Shown here: piece after piece, positions 11,053 through 22,600 of the stretch
Layout: each line of letters opens with the position of its first letter
How positions within the stretch are numbered: position 1 is the stretch's first letter
Source of the DNA: Plantago major
Taxonomy: Eukaryota > Streptophyta > Magnoliopsida > Lamiales > Plantaginaceae
Length of the DNA: 64,000 nt
Direction: 5' to 3'
NCBI GenBank assembly: GCA_026545765.1
Contig: JAIFAC010000263.1
Span: 1-64,000 of the forward strand
Position numbers and translations under genes: made by a program
The notes under the pieces: model-generated
Databases searched by the model: none
The model's input: only the letters and a program-made list of their open reading frames with translations
What the model was told of the DNA's origin: nothing

Positions 11053-13600
11053 TGTCCGGAGCGATAGTCAAAACGCTCACGATGCTCAAGGTTACAATGA
11101 TGGAGCAAATTTGGAGACTCATCACAGACTTAACCACATCCGTAGGAGACTATCCGTCGTGGATCTCGTGTCTTCCAGGACTCGACGCCGACAGAGAGTC
11201 CGTGATGTAGCGTAACTTCACCGACGAAATGTAGCAAAGGCCGTGGAGATGTTGTTAGGACAAGATCGCTAGTCCAATCTTGGACCATAGGTGGTGTGGG
11301 GAGTCCGTGGATCCGAATGAACTCCGAATCGAACGGGAAGGCGACAATGGCTCTGGAGGTCAAGGATGGAAATGTTCGAGGCCGGGAAGAGGACCGTGTT
11401 GTGGTGGAAACAGTCCGTCTAACCCTAGCACATCCGGGAGACCCAAGGTGGTGAAGAGGAGGAGGAAGATGGTGAAGAAGAAGAGGATGAGGACGAGGAG
11501 GAAGGGAGGAAAGCTCCAGGGCCGCCTGCATGAGACGCACCGTTGTCGCACAGGTTACGCCCCGCAGGTGTCCGGCCAATCCAATCTTCCATTGATAGAG
11601 GGTCGCGGCAAAGGCAGCATGAATCAAATTCTCGCTCAAGGCCCGCCATGGTGATAGCGGATGAGTTCGAGAGTTAAATGCGGATGGGCTTCTCCTACTT
11701 GTCTGCTTAAGGTTAAACCCGAGGACATTCCTGAGTGGAGACTAAGTGGAGATTCTGAGTCCACAAAATCATGGTTTCAGAGCCGGTATGCATTTTACAA
11801 TCCGCCTCACTGGTACATAAAGTGCGTAAGTGGCCTTCGTGGATGGAAGGTCCTTATTGCCGAAGCTAAAGCATATCCTCAACCATATCGATCGGTCCGA
11901 GTCAAAGTTATCCTAAAGTCTTTGGGTAACCTTATTTGTTTTGTCATTTTTGTAAAAAGAAGGGCAATGGTGAATTTTGAGAACTTCAGCAATTTTTCCA
12001 TGTTAGCTTTAGTCCGGGAATCTGCTTTATACTTTTGTAGCTAGAAAACCCTACAACTTCATTTTCACCCATTTCTTCCTCGGGGTCAAGTGGTGGATAA
12101 GTACATTTTGGGCGGATGGCCCCAAACCTGAATGTCCGAGAGGAGGCGAGAGCAAGGCTGCCAAAAGTTCTTAAGGAGAGTATCCTGACTGCACCCCTTC
12201 CAAGAATGTGGCTCCGTGGCGGAGATCCATAAGAAGAATGATCCACCTACGATCCGCTCCACGGATCGATCGACCACCATCGCCTACTTGTGCGGGCTGA
12301 CTGACGCCGTGGAAGTTAGGGGAAAGACCGACTTCAGTAAGGATCCTTAACTTAGGATTTATGCTTTCCTGTGTCTTGAATGCCCTGCTGTGAATTTTTC
12401 ATTTCCGAGATTCCTGCTGTTCTCCCGCTATGTGTCCGTGGCTGATACGTTTATTTTGTTATGTAGCCCACTGGTTCGATTATATTATGTCTACACTCCG
12501 TGAGAAGAAGAGACAGCAGAGGGAGCAGCAGGCCTTGGAAGTCACCGCTGGCCAAAGGACCAAAATCATCAATACTTCCGCGGGTCTCCCTATGGCGGAC
12601 CCAAAAAATGCGGCATTGTTCGCTGCGGTGGAGGAGAGGCGGAACAAGGCTGGAGAAGATCCGCAGGCCTTGGTGGTGCCCGACAAGGGCAAAGGCCATG
12701 CGACTCGCAGCACCACTGCCTCCAAGCCACCAGCTTCCGCTGCATCCGCACCTCAGCGGGAGGTGTTGATGCGAGACGCCATAACCTCGGGGAGAAAGAG
12801 GGGAGAAACCTCGGATGCTTCTCTTGCAGCTAAAAGGCAAAGAATCGTCATTCCCCGCCTCCCACCAAGCCGCCTCGACATCAATATGAGCGGCTCATGA
12901 CTCGAGGTCGAGCGGGTTCGAGGGCTCAATGAGCTATACTAGCGGTAAGTAACTTGTCCATGTTTTCCTTGTCGTGTTCTTAGTATGATAGAAATATAAC
13001 TTATATTTGCGGATTCCTTGCAATGGATGTTTCTGCTGTATTACATGCAAGGAAGGCCAAAGGATCGTGCCACCATTGAAGAGGATCTGCAAGGCCATGA
13101 TACTTCATGACGAGGCGGAGAAGGTGAAGGGCGGAGGCCCATAAAAGAAAAGGATATACCGATCAATAAGTTGAAGACTAGCCGAGGAGGTCAAGTCGAC
13201 TTGGATCGGTGAGAATTTTATCAAGAGGTCGATGAAGGCCTTCCCGACTCAAAGGATATCCTCCTCGAGGACTTCCAATATGCCCGCTTTGAGGCTGCCG
13301 AGACTTTATGAAGTCGACTCTTTCAAGTTTTTCATGGCGACAAGTCCAACGCTTCGCCTCGACGGGTTTTTATCCGCTATCGCCGCCAGCCCAAGAGATT
13401 ACTTCCGCAAAACTGATCGAAGGCGGAAGGATTGATTCTTCCGGATGCTAATGGAGTGGAGGTCCTCGTGGACAATGTACCGATGAACGGGTTGGCCGTG
13501 TGAATTTGCGGAGTCGGTCATCGAGGAAGGTGAAATCGACGCCAATAACGGCGGACCCTTCCTCCGGCGCGCCCCGGATGCCCTCAAAGGTATGTTTCAT
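11053..13600 (+). pseudogene. Antisense gene region of G with intron-like signals
   Basis: Plus-strand coding-like stretches opposite to G's gag-pol. A first exon from ATG 11053 (MSGAIVKTLTML...) is followed by an acidic E/D-rich linker near 11440-11515. Then 11661-11926 encodes '...FQSRYAFYNPP.WYIKCVSGLRGWKV', ending at a GTAACC donor. Later exons include 12487-12900 (MSTLREKKRQQREQQ..., low-complexity A/S/K rich, with KAKRQR-like basic patch), a good GTAAGT donor at 12944 and an acceptor ending TACATGCAAG near 13048, and a final part to 13590 (VDSFK, then 'GLILPDANGVEVLVDN'). Tat elements such as Retand and Grande are known to carry an antisense ORF here. The W/Y/F-rich exon may be the domain annotated as 'putative gypsy type transposon', which I cannot confirm. 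Confidence 0.5.
12944..13048 (+). other. Candidate intron in antisense gene of G
   Basis: Starts GTAAGTAACTT and ends in a T-rich tract plus TACATGCAAG. Flanking sequence is GC-rich and coding-like, while the gap is AT-rich. Other candidate introns: 11927 to about 12040 (donor GTAACC, acceptor TTTTGTAG) and about 12337-12465 (acceptor TGTTATGTAG). Confidence 0.4.
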
Positions 13601-14189
13601 ACCTTTTGATAACTATGGGCCTTCCTAATGGACTAGTACTTTATGCGCCGGGTTGTTGGCCATGATGGATTTCAACCGCTCGAATTTCAATCCTTGCAAG
13701 ACGTGCCATCGCCAACCCGCCTTCCACCGATCCGCCAAGCCAAGCAGCTTGGTCCGAGTCAACTCGCTTCTGAGAAGTCCGGTATGCCCCGTGAGTAATC
13801 TGTAATATTTTGAATCGTAATCTTCGATGGCACTAATGTTACCATATATAATATTTGCTTTCCTTCATTTGTAGTAGCTATCTTCTAACAATGTTTCTCG
13901 TGCTTCAATTATTGCTTTCTTCAGATTCCATCGTTCGCTGCTCATATGCTATGTTATTATAAATACACATCTCTTACAATAACGGATCGCTTGAACGTTG
14001 TCTCGATACAAGATACTCAAACCATCGCCTTTATGTTCCTGACTACTCGCCTTTACTATATCGATAACTTTGTGGGGACGAATCTTCTAGAGGGTGGAGG
14101 TTGGAGTAGTGAAATTGTCATTATTATCAAGGCCCCTTCATCTTCCGAGTCGCCGGATGATGGACATGTGGCGGATCGTAAAGATTCGT
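13601..14189. other. Mostly non-coding part of G antisense region
   Basis: AT-rich stretch between the first antisense gene region and the next TATA box. It contains an open 84-codon plus-strand frame (13946-14200) ending in a Ser/Pro/Glu/Asp-rich tail that resembles no known protein. It may hold a last intron and 3' untranslated sequence of the antisense gene. Confidence 0.3.
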
Positions 14190-14404
14190 TGCCACTATAA
14201 ATAAGGGTGTGGTAATTCTTCCTTTTTCACTGCTTTTCCCCTTGTCAAACTTTCCCCTTCTAGAATTCTCATTCTTCGATAAAGCCAGGTTTCTCTAGGA
14301 TGTCGAAATCGCCGAGAAAAATCAAATCAACTAGGCAACTTTACCTCAATGCCAATGCAAGGTTCCCAACCCGAAACCCCATCGGGAAACCCGGACGATC
14401 CTAA
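14190..14404 (+). promoter_or_regulatory. Antisense TATA box 2 with short ORF
   Basis: TATAAATA at 14196-14203, a pyrimidine-rich likely leader, then an ATG in good context (aggATGtc, 14300) opening 34 codons (MSKSPRKIK..., stop 14402-14404). Coding-like sequence goes on in another frame (YDCRQDWVNC... near 14407-14490), so the short length may be due to a frame error. No family recognised. Confidence 0.35.
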
Positions 14405-14974
14405 GTACGATTGTCGCCAAGATTGGGTAAATTGTGCTTATGGAACATGCACCTCCGACTTATCCCTAAAGGGATTGTGGACACTCAATCATCCTTGATC
14501 CCGAAGGTGACCTCTATGTCCGGAATAGCCAGAAACGAGCCGAGGAAGAGAGAGAGCAGACATCAAGATGATCCGTAGGAGGATCCAATGCAACAAAGAA
14601 GCTCGGGTTCAAGGCGGTGGCCTGTAATCTCGTGGCTCAACCTCGACGCCCCAAAAGGGACAAGGTGGGTATGCCCCAGAGAAATAAATATGGTCCTCGA
14701 ACTCGCAAATTGTAATGTCCTTGTTTATATACTCGGATGATTTCCTAATAAAATTCAAACTGCCCTTATTAGACGAGACCATCACCTTTTTCTTATCCTT
14801 ACTTTGTCGATTATATTCCTATGAATGTCCTTGTAAGTTGACCAATACAAATTCGGACGGGTTAATGGGCTCGCACTCGATCAGTAGGTAAGGCTAATCA
14901 ATCCAACAATCGTCGCCTAAACGGTAACCCAAGCCCATTGTCGACGCTAACTGCTGGCGGCGATGCCGATTGGG

Positions 14975-15617
14975 AGTGCTCTATAAAAAGACACGACCCC
15001 GCATCAAAAACCGCATAAACCGATCCCAAATTCTTCTTTTCTATCTCCGTTGTTTTGTCATTCGCTTTTTAGGACTCTGCCTCTTTTCTAGGAAAGGTGA
15101 TCTTGGATGATAGGTTGCTCAAAGTAAATCATTAAAGCGGATCTCTACTCCTTTCTTCCAATCCTACTTTAGTGGCTCAATCTCTCGGATTGGTAATACC
15201 TCCTAATTTCAAGAGAGTTGAGTCTCTAAAGACGTTAAAGTAGATCTAGTTTTTTCGACTTGTATATACCATTGTTTGTTGGTACTTAGTTCTCCCCAGG
15301 CACTGGATCTATATCACCATGGTACGGTGATATCATGAAAGATTCTGTCATGTCTAACCATTTTTCCATGTGCAGGTAGATCAAGTTCCTGGTTTCCACA
15401 GAAACCATACTTTCCGATCGATATGGAAAAAGCTCTTCCTGACGGAGGAATAGTCTCGACGGAGATGACGATTCCGCAGTCTTTCTCTATGGATTATGTA
15501 TCATATCTTGTAGGTCCGGATAAAGATCTGAGATTCGTAGACTGCAAAGACAGTGTCATGTATACTTTGTTCTCATGTATGAATAAAATTCATTGCTTGA
15601 TTTTTCTTATCATTTGA
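14975..15617 (+). promoter_or_regulatory. Antisense TATA box 3 and downstream ORF
   Basis: TATAAAAAG at 14982-14990 followed by an A/C-rich leader and a long T-rich region. An open 64-codon frame begins with ATG 15423 (MEKALPDGGIV...) and ends at 15617, just before the end of G's integrase coming from the other strand. It is not recognised; the hydrophobic end (HCLIFLII) could be chance. The promoter call rests only on the TATA sequence. Confidence 0.3.
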
Positions 15618-15687
15618 ACGTTAAATCTCGGATCCACGAGTTGAAAGATAGAAGTTGTATTGATTTGACAGAAATGCGATTACAACT

Positions 15688-16950
15688 TCAGGGTGATGGC
15701 CAATGGCAAAAGGTACCAAAAATGTAATCGGAGTTCCGTGTAGACAGCTTTAATCCCAAAATATTCAAATGATCGACAGGGTCCGCGAATTCCCCTATGC
15801 GTGAAACTTTTGAAGGTTTCGCATTCCGAGTACGCTGAGTGGGGTTCCGCCGTCCTCCAATTGAAATCCTGCTCACTCTTGCACCGACAATCTTGTAAGG
15901 TCCTTCCCATTTAAGCTTGAGTTTTCCAACATTGCTCAAGATGTTCGCCCGGCGAAGCACTAGGTCTCCGACCTGCAAGTTTTTTGCTTGAACATTCCTA
16001 TTATAGGCTCGGGCAGCCGTTGCTTGGTACCTGTGGATGTTAGCCAGTGCTTCAGTTCTCTTCTGTTCCAGCATGTCTAGATCGAACCTCCGAGCTTCAT
16101 GATTGACGGAATCATCGAACTTCGACCCTCATAGTCTCAATCGCAATCTCCGCCGGTATAACTGCCCAGCCATAAACCAAAGTGAATAGGGTCTCTAGTC
16201 GCGTCCACAAAGCAGCGAAGGGCCCATAGTACACCATCTAGGTCATCCGCCCAACTTTCTTGAGAAGTCCTCAACCGCTTTCAGATCTTAACAATTGTCT
16301 TGTTCGTGGACTCAAATTTGCCCATTAGCTTGTGGATATCCAACGGATGTGAAACGTTGTTCAATCTTGAAGGACGCCAACCATTCCTCGAGCTCGTTGT
16401 CTAAAAATTGAGCACCATTGTCCGAGACAAGAACTCTAGGTAAAGCCAAAGCGACAAATGATGTTTTTCCAAATGAAGGTCCGTACTCGACTTTCCGTAA
16501 TGGTTGCCACAGCTTCAGCTTCTACCCATTTGGTGAAATATTCCACGGCTACCATTAGGAATTTTTTCTGTTGAGTGCCCTCGAACGGGTCCGACAATAT
16601 CGATGCCCCATCGATCAAACGGACATGCTATGATTGACGAAATCATAGGATGTCGGACGATGTGGAATGTTCGCATAATATTGGCAATCGTGGCATCTCC
16701 CATGGTCAAGGAATCCTTATCAATGGTAGGCCAGTAGTAGCCTTGTTGAATGATTTTTTGAGCAAGATTTCGTCAGCTGGAATGACTTCCGCAGCTTCCG
16801 CTGTGAATTTCGGCCCAAGACAGCTTTGCTTCAAGGGCCCAAACACCTCAAATGAGTCCCAAAGAAGATCTCTTGTACAGATCTTCACCCAAAGATAAAG
16901 TATCTGCTTGCTCGATCGCACTCCTTGATTCTCTCGGATCACCGGCAGAG
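15688..16950 (-). pseudogene. Integrase of G
   Basis: Joins retroelement DNA to the host chromosome. On the minus strand the zinc-finger tail 'DCQYYANIPHRPT' lies near 16635-16685, then 'CPFDRWGIDIVGP' (first catalytic Asp) near 16585-16625, 'YFTKWVEAEAVATIT' near 16495-16550, and 'VLVSDNGAQF' (second Asp) near 16405-16440. 'TSVGYPQANGQ', where the catalytic Glu should follow, is near 16320-16350 but is frame-broken. The C-terminal part, open for 128 codons at 15688-16074, has the typical 'VQVGDLVLRR......KLKLKWEGPYKIV' pattern. It is the last sense gene before the antisense region. Confidence 0.85.
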
Positions 16951-16989
16951 ATCCGCCCTCGAGATAACTAAAATGTCACCATCCAGCTT

Positions 16990-17480
16990 TCTTCCTCGCT
17001 TATCATGACAATTGAATTGGGACTCATGACGGATGAGTCAATAGTGAGTAGGATTACTCTCCTCGTGTCTAGAGCAAATTGCTATGGATGCGATTTCAGA
17101 GCCCGCTTTTCATTCCGTGCTCACAAACTTCTCCAGGTAAACTCCTCAAAGAGGTCGACTTCTTGCTTGAGTAGTTCAAGGTACTTGATCATCGAGGACC
17201 TTTTGTGGCAAAAGTTCCTCAAAATTGGGCTTCAACTAGTCAGAGTCCGTAAGCTTTGAGCTTCGGATTTGCGGATTTGGCTTACATAGTCCGACCAATG
17301 GGCTTCATACTCACTTCGTTATTGGTGACTCAATTCCAAGGATATCGCAGAGTCGAGTTCCGCCATCGTGGCTTTTAAGATAGATTCCAATCCTCCCACT
17401 CTTCCAAAGGAGGATCGAACCATCCACTTCTAATGTCCAAACATCGTAAGGATGTTTTTCGTTCGAGATCTTCCAAGCTA
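16990..17480 (-). pseudogene. Second (archaeal-type) RNase H of G
   Basis: Contains 'VWTLEVDGS' and 'GRIGIYLKSHDGG', the usual signature of the extra RNase H domain found between RT-RNase H and integrase in Tat/Ogre elements; 'VDG' carries the first catalytic Asp. Downstream frame is lost around 17340 and again near 17100. Together with the first RNase H upstream this gives the dual-RNase H layout of the group. Confidence 0.7.
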
Positions 17481-17499
17481 CCGAGATTCCAACTTTTGT

Positions 17500-18300
17500 T
17501 CCTCCTTCTCTTTGATATCCCACCAGAGTTGTTAGTACCGGATCTCCTTGTGATATCGCCAAGAAGGAACATTTGTTGACCAGTTTCTCATACGATGCGC
17601 ATAGGACCGATTTATGAACCGAGCATCTTCGAGGTTTTCCGCTGATGGGTGGTGGAACCGGCTTCGGACAATCGCTGGTGATTATGCATTCAAATGTCCG
17701 CTTGTCCGGACTTTCTCCGAATCCACTTGGTACTTCGCTAAGAAGTCGGCAACGACTTGAGCCTTCGGCCGATTTGAGCCCGATAGAAAATGTCGATTCG
17801 GCCACCGATCACCCACTTAGAGAGTCGTCCTGATTGATCGGGATTTTGTGACTCGCTTCAAAGGTTCCGTAGTTAGTACCACTATTCTATGAGACTTGAA
17901 GTATGGCTTTAACCGCCTTGCGGTAAACCAAGGCATATGCAAATTTCTCAATCTTCACGATCTTGTCTCAAAGAAGGGCTTTACTAAGATAGTAGATCGG
18001 GCAAGTGATCGTTAGCTTGAACTGCATTTAATACGGAACTCATTGCCTCTTCCGTGATTGTCGTAGAGGTAGAGTGGTTCTCCTTCGATGGTTTGGAGAT
18101 CGGAGGGAATGGAGGTACTTTTTCAAATTTTCGAAGCCTCTAAACATTCCGCGTCCACTCAAAGCTCTCTCCTTTCCGAAGGATTTTGAAGAACGAAGGT
18201 TCTTCTCTCATGATCGTGAAATAAAATGACTTAAGGACATGAGACGTCCGATGAGTCAGTTGTACCTCATCGAGGTTCTTCGATGCAATGTATCTAGGAT
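17500..18300 (-). pseudogene. RT connection and RNase H region of G
   Basis: Minus-strand fragments in several frames: 'FLGYIVT.RE' near 18270-18310, a lysine-rich thumb, 'YLSKALL' near 17965-17985, 'IEKFAYALVY' near 17920-17950, and the linker 'KAQVVADFLAKY' near 17730-17770. These are the standard order for the first RNase H of gypsy elements. Stops and shifts occur every 50-150 bases, so no start or stop can be assigned. Confidence 0.65.
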
Positions 18301-19160
18301 TGCCTTGATCTTCTCGGATTTGCGCTTATCCTCTCTCTCGTGACTATGTATCCGAGGAACTTTCCTCCTTTCACTCCGAAAGTGCATTTTTCCGATTTAG
18401 TTTCATACCGCATTCCTAAGGATAGAGAAGCACTTGTTCAAATGATCCACGGTTGTTCTTCGCTTGTTTTAACGAGCATGTCATCCACGCATACACTTCC
18501 ATGGTTTTTTCAATTTCTTCCTTCAACATCCGATTCACCACCGTTGGTAAGGTTCCCATTTTTCATCCGGGGCATCACCTTGAAGCAAGATACCCCCGCA
18601 AATAAGAAAGTCGCTTTCTTGATGTCCTCCTTGGCCATCCGAATTTGATAAAAACCTTGGTATGTGTCCATAAAACTCAGTAACGCACATCCAGATGTGG
18701 AGTCAACCAATTGATCTATTCGTGTTAAAGGGTACGGATATTTTGGGCAGAACTTGTTCAGCCTGGTGAAGTCATTGCACATCCGCCATTTGCCTGGTGA
18801 TTTTTCTACCAGAACCACGTTGCACACCCAATTCGAATAACGGACCTCTTAGATATGCCCTGCTTTCAGGAGTCCATCAACTTCAGCGGATATGGCATCC
18901 TTAATCGGACCGAAATCCTTCCTCTTTTGACGGATGTACTTAATCGAGGGATCCATGTTCAGACGGTGAACATTAATCCTTGGATCTATTCCTTTCAGGT
19001 CGTCGGTACTCCAAGCAAACACATCACCGTTGTCACGAGACAAGCAATAAGCTTCATTTCTACCTCCGTGTTCATCTCTGCTTCGATTCGTTTTCTTATC
19101 CGAAGCTTCCAACAACAAGCTCAACTTCCTCGAGAGTTTCATGGCCTCGATTCGCATACC
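18300..19160 (-). pseudogene. Reverse transcriptase of G
   Basis: Copies the element RNA into DNA. A 102-codon open stretch (18849-19157) shows 'GDVFAWSTDDLKGIDP' and 'QKRKDFGPIKDAI...LLKAGHI', the N-terminal pattern of Tat-type RT. The next open stretch (18510-18827) reads 'NVVLVEKSPGKWRMCNDFTRLNK', 'YPLTRIDQLVDS' and 'ALLSFMDTYQGFYQI', where D of SFMD is the first catalytic residue. The catalytic loop is at 18464-18497 as VCVDDMLVKTS (Tyr of YVDD replaced by Cys in this copy). Confidence 0.88.
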
Positions 19161-19199
19161 TTAGGGAACTTCTTCCGCTCCCTACTCCAATATGCGGAT

Positions 19200-19680
19200 T
19201 CTCCTTTTAGCCTAAGAACAACCGTGGGTCGAGGTCACAAGGACCGCCAAAGACGGGGAAGATGCTCTTCTTGTCGATATAATGTAACATTCCCAAGCTT
19301 CTGATGTTCCTATCTCCTCTCCGACCAGACGGGTCGGGAATTTCATCCTATTATGGAGAGGAAGGTATAGCTCGGAATTGATCGAGTCCTCGACGACCAA
19401 AGATAGTATTGTAGTCGAAAGTTCGTCCACCACTACAAAACGGACTTCCCGTGTCACTTTCGGATGCGCCCCAAGTGAAACGCAAGCATGACACTCCCAA
19501 GAGGACGGATAGATTCCTCCAACCCGAATATGGAGGTGTCGACTCTCATATCGGATTCTTCATTCATCGATCTATTACCGCTTTGGAGATGATGTTTGAG
19601 GAACTCCCGTGTCTACCAGATCTTGTTTACCCGATAAGTTGCGATGGTTAAAGAGACCACCGAACATCCGGTCGCCAATG
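19200..19680 (-). pseudogene. Aspartic protease region of G
   Basis: Cleaves the gag-pol polyprotein. The active-site Asp-Thr-Gly is encoded on the minus strand at 19605-19613 in 'VDTG', followed by a Ser/Asn/Ile-rich flap after a one-base shift. Further on an open stretch (19212-19457) has 'VRFVVVDELS', 'LHNRMKFPT' and 'GEEIGTSEAWECYI', a block that usually links protease to RT in Tat elements. Confidence 0.7.
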
Positions 19681-19949
19681 TCTTCTCCTCCGCCATAGGA
19701 GGAGGGATCTCACTATCATCAAAGGATATGGCATTTATCCTCTGATTGCCGGAGCAAAGATACGATCCGCCATTGTTTCAAGATTCCGAGTCAGTCCGCT
19801 CTCGCTCGCTCCTACTATCGCCCCGTTGGTCCGCCGCGATGGTGTTGATCACTCCAGTATGGAGCGCTCTCCATTTCGACGCCCTCAACGCATCAGTATG
19901 GTGTCGGTCCGAGCGACGGATAGTTAGCCGGTGGAGGTGGCAAGGATAG

Positions 19950-21687
19950 CGGATGGGGTGGTGGTTCAGATCATTATCCTCCTCCTTCGCCCGCTCTATC
20001 ATGTCCGAGGGCTCATCCGCATAGATGTGCTCCTTCACCTTGCCTCTTATCGATGTTCAACCTCTGCTTTCAATCGATGCAATCCATCTCGTGACTATGG
20101 CACCGTGGAACTTGAAGTACCCTTTGCATTCTTATTCTTCCGTTGTTGTGAGAGGTCTTCGCCATTGGACATCCAAATTTCTTCTCAATGATAGTTGCCA
20201 AGATGTCGATCTTGGTCCGCTGAGACGGTATAATCCGTATCTCCTCAAGGACTCTTTCTATGTGGAAGCCCTTATCTCTGTGATCCTTCCTCGCCAAGCT
20301 TCCTCGGCCGTTTCTTGTTTCAATGCTCCTTTCCTTTCGAACCAAATGATCGAACATTCCTTCGATATTCCTCCCCATCCATCACTTCTTCGCAGATGTC
20401 ATCCAAATGCTTTTCACTCCTCACTTCCTGGCTAGAGAGTTTTCTGCGGAGCTCTGAGTTGAAAGTATTAGCATACAGTGTGACCTGCCTTAATATCGTG
20501 TGACTCAACTCAAGAACTTCCGCGGAAAGCGATCTAGGAAGGTCCTTAGATCCTCATGCTCCCGCAGATGACTTCGCCATTGTTTGACGGTACACTTTCT
20601 TCTTTTCGACTTTCCAAACCGTCCGTAAACTTGGAGGAGAGGTCCGTGATATGACCTTATCGACTTGTTTGGTAAAGCAAAGGTACCAATCCATGGCCGC
20701 TCCAAAGAGAGTAGATGAGAATGTGAGAGATTTCAGATTGTCACTCATCCCTTTGAATCCATCTTCACAGTATTTTGTCAGTGACCAACGGACTAAGATA
20801 TCCGTAATAGTATTCCAAGTTTGGAATTACTTGATCCGAAGTTCCTGCTCCTTTCCTTTTCTCTCATGATTTCATCACACAAAGGGTTTGGTGCACTAGT
20901 AGCTATCCGCCATGATCTTTACCAGTGTCCGAGGTTCGTAACTGGGCCTCCAAAGCTTTTTGTCGAAGCGAGATTTCTTCAATGTCATGATCTCTCCGCC
21001 TCGGATGGATCGCTACATCTGGGAGTTCATCTAACTGCACCACCGTAATGGTCTCGCCACCTGATCTCGCCTCTCGGAGGTGCTTGTCGCGAACTCCCGG
21101 ATGCCTATTATCCCCTCTCGATACTTCTCCTTCGCTCGGGCTTCCTCACCCCGAGCTTGAGAGGCGATACACGGCCTAGGAGGTTTCGCAAATCCTCTTG
21201 AGGTAGCCGATTCCCCAACCTCTCGCTGCCTTGACGCTGCTCGCTTTCGATAACGCAGCTCGCTGAACCGAGTAGCCATCAAGGAGTGGTGTGCCGAGGA
21301 TGGCATTGTTAGACCTAGGCATCCTTCGATTATCATGAGCAATCTATCAAACCGAAGTTTCACTTAGTCCGAGGTCACTAAAGTGGATAATGCTACCATC
21401 GGGCATAGTAAATCGTGACCAAGCAATGGGTCTTGAGCTTCCGCCGGAGAAACTCGTATGACCCCCTCTCCATGGTCCGTAGGCACAACATTCCCGGGAA
21501 CACTTTGGGCTCCCCTGTGCGGAGCGTCTCTTCCCTCATCTAAGGATGGACCGGTCAGGCGCCCATCGCCGGATATCTCCTTCCACCACGGTAGCCCTTT
21601 GTCCCGGGTGGGCGGGCCCACGTGGTCGTGGTGGTGGAGTCCCTATGCCCGCAGACTAGTCCTCGCCGTCCGCCTTGTTCTTGCCAT
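19950..21687 (-). pseudogene. Gag of G
   Basis: Forms the virus-like particle. The likely start is the ATG at 21687 (MARTRRTARTS), 36-53 bases inside the primer site, giving a basic N-terminus. The capsid part is clear at 20500-20750 with 'LTFSSTLFGAAMDWY' and 'LREHEDLRTFLDRF', matching the retrotransposon gag domain. A zinc-knuckle remnant (CKFHGA...SHE-D-CID type) lies near 20070-20130. About a dozen frame breaks are seen. Confidence 0.75.
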
Positions 21688-21719
21688 CACTTAACTCAAC
21701 GCGAAACCTTTGTAAAGTT

Positions 21720-21739
21720 TTCCACAGACGGCGCTAAAA
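21720..21739 (-). promoter_or_regulatory. Primer-binding site of G
   Basis: Directly inside the 5' LTR on the minus strand: TTTTAGCGCCGTCTGTGG. This is one base off the GGCGCCGTCTGTGG site common in plant Tat-type gypsy elements. I do not assign the tRNA with certainty (tRNA-Arg is the usual assignment). Confidence 0.65.
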
Positions 21740-22595
21740 TGTCGAGGGTGAAACCTCGAACACTAACTAACTAAACTATTACAAGCAACCTAGTCTAAGA
21801 CCCCCCGCCTACTTGAAGTCCAAGGCAGTATCCGCCCGTGCAAGAGTACCTGAAAGGACTAAGGGGGGGGAGGGGGTTAGAAAGGGTTACCCAGATTGCC
21901 TATGTCAATCCGGTAAGAGACTTTGCTCAAGAAATAGTTGGTAGCTCTCAATGTAATAGTTATGAGGAAGGTTATAATTACTTGGGAAATCTTACTTACC
22001 TCAAGGTCTTGGGCCTTGGGCTATATTTATAGTTATCATATGCTTATGAGGTGACTCACAAGATGATGCTAAGTTTATGCCTCAGATTTGGACACCAATG
22101 TTACTTCCCACGGCCCATTAGTGAATAGTAATCCAATACTAATTAATGGGCATGGAGGGTAGTTTAGACCTTTCCTCCGAGTAATCGCTCCGCACGTGGT
22201 CCATGTAAGTCCCCTGAGATCACTCGCTTGGTCGATCCGGCCTGGTAACTCAAGGTGTCCGAACCTAGAGTTCCACCAAGTATCTCAAGGTTCTGCGATA
22301 TACGCTTGGTCTTATCATGATGGTGGCGTCCGAGATTCTCTCATCCGTCCGCTTAGCATCCTCGGACAGATGTGGTACTTGGAAGGACCATGACCTTTGT
22401 CGTTCGAAGTCATCCACCTAGCTTGGTCGGACCTAGTGTGAAGGTGTGTCGATTTGTGGGTACTAGTCGACTCGAATAGTTTACCCTAGGTTGGACCGCT
22501 CAAGGTCATGGGCTAATCGATTGTCTATCTCACTTGATGCGCTAGGACATACTCTATGGCGCCCTTAACGGATTGGACACATGTCCGTATCAACA
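21740..22595 (-). repeat. 5' LTR of G (right end)
   Basis: About 856 bp. On the minus strand it begins TGTTGATACGG and ends CACCCTCGACA. A minus-strand TATA box CTATAAATATAG lies at 22021-22032. A G-tract (ggggggg) at about 21864-21872 is absent from the left LTR and may be a sequencing run error. Confidence 0.88.
22021..22032 (-). promoter_or_regulatory. TATA box in G 5' LTR
   Basis: Complement reads CTATAAATATAG; the identical box is in the other LTR at 9243-9254. Position in the LTR fits the U3/R border, so it is the likely start signal for G genomic RNA. Confidence 0.55.
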
Positions 22596-22600
22596 CCAGT
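22596..22600. repeat. Target-site duplication of G, right copy (CCAGT)
   Basis: Exact copy of 8983-8987, directly after the LTR end ATCAACA. Confidence 0.9.

Larger units (their letters stand above)
8988..22595 (-). mobile_element. Element G: Tat-like Ty3/gypsy retrotransposon, 13.6 kb, minus strand
   Basis: Bounded by two LTRs of about 0.82-0.86 kb with a perfect 5-bp duplication. Read on the minus strand from 22595: 5' LTR, primer site, gag, protease, RT, RNase H, a second (archaeal-type) RNase H, integrase, then about 5.9 kb without sense coding but with antisense gene-like sequence, and the 3' LTR. Order RT-RNase H-integrase shows Ty3/gypsy; the second RNase H and long antisense region point to the Tat group. 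All ORFs are frame-broken as printed. Confidence 0.9.

Noticed and set aside
11130..11649. Ser/Pro/Leu-rich minus-strand ORFs of up to 169 codons in G
   Set aside because: They are the complement of the GA-rich acidic linker of the antisense gene, lack motifs, and lie beyond the end of G's sense genes.
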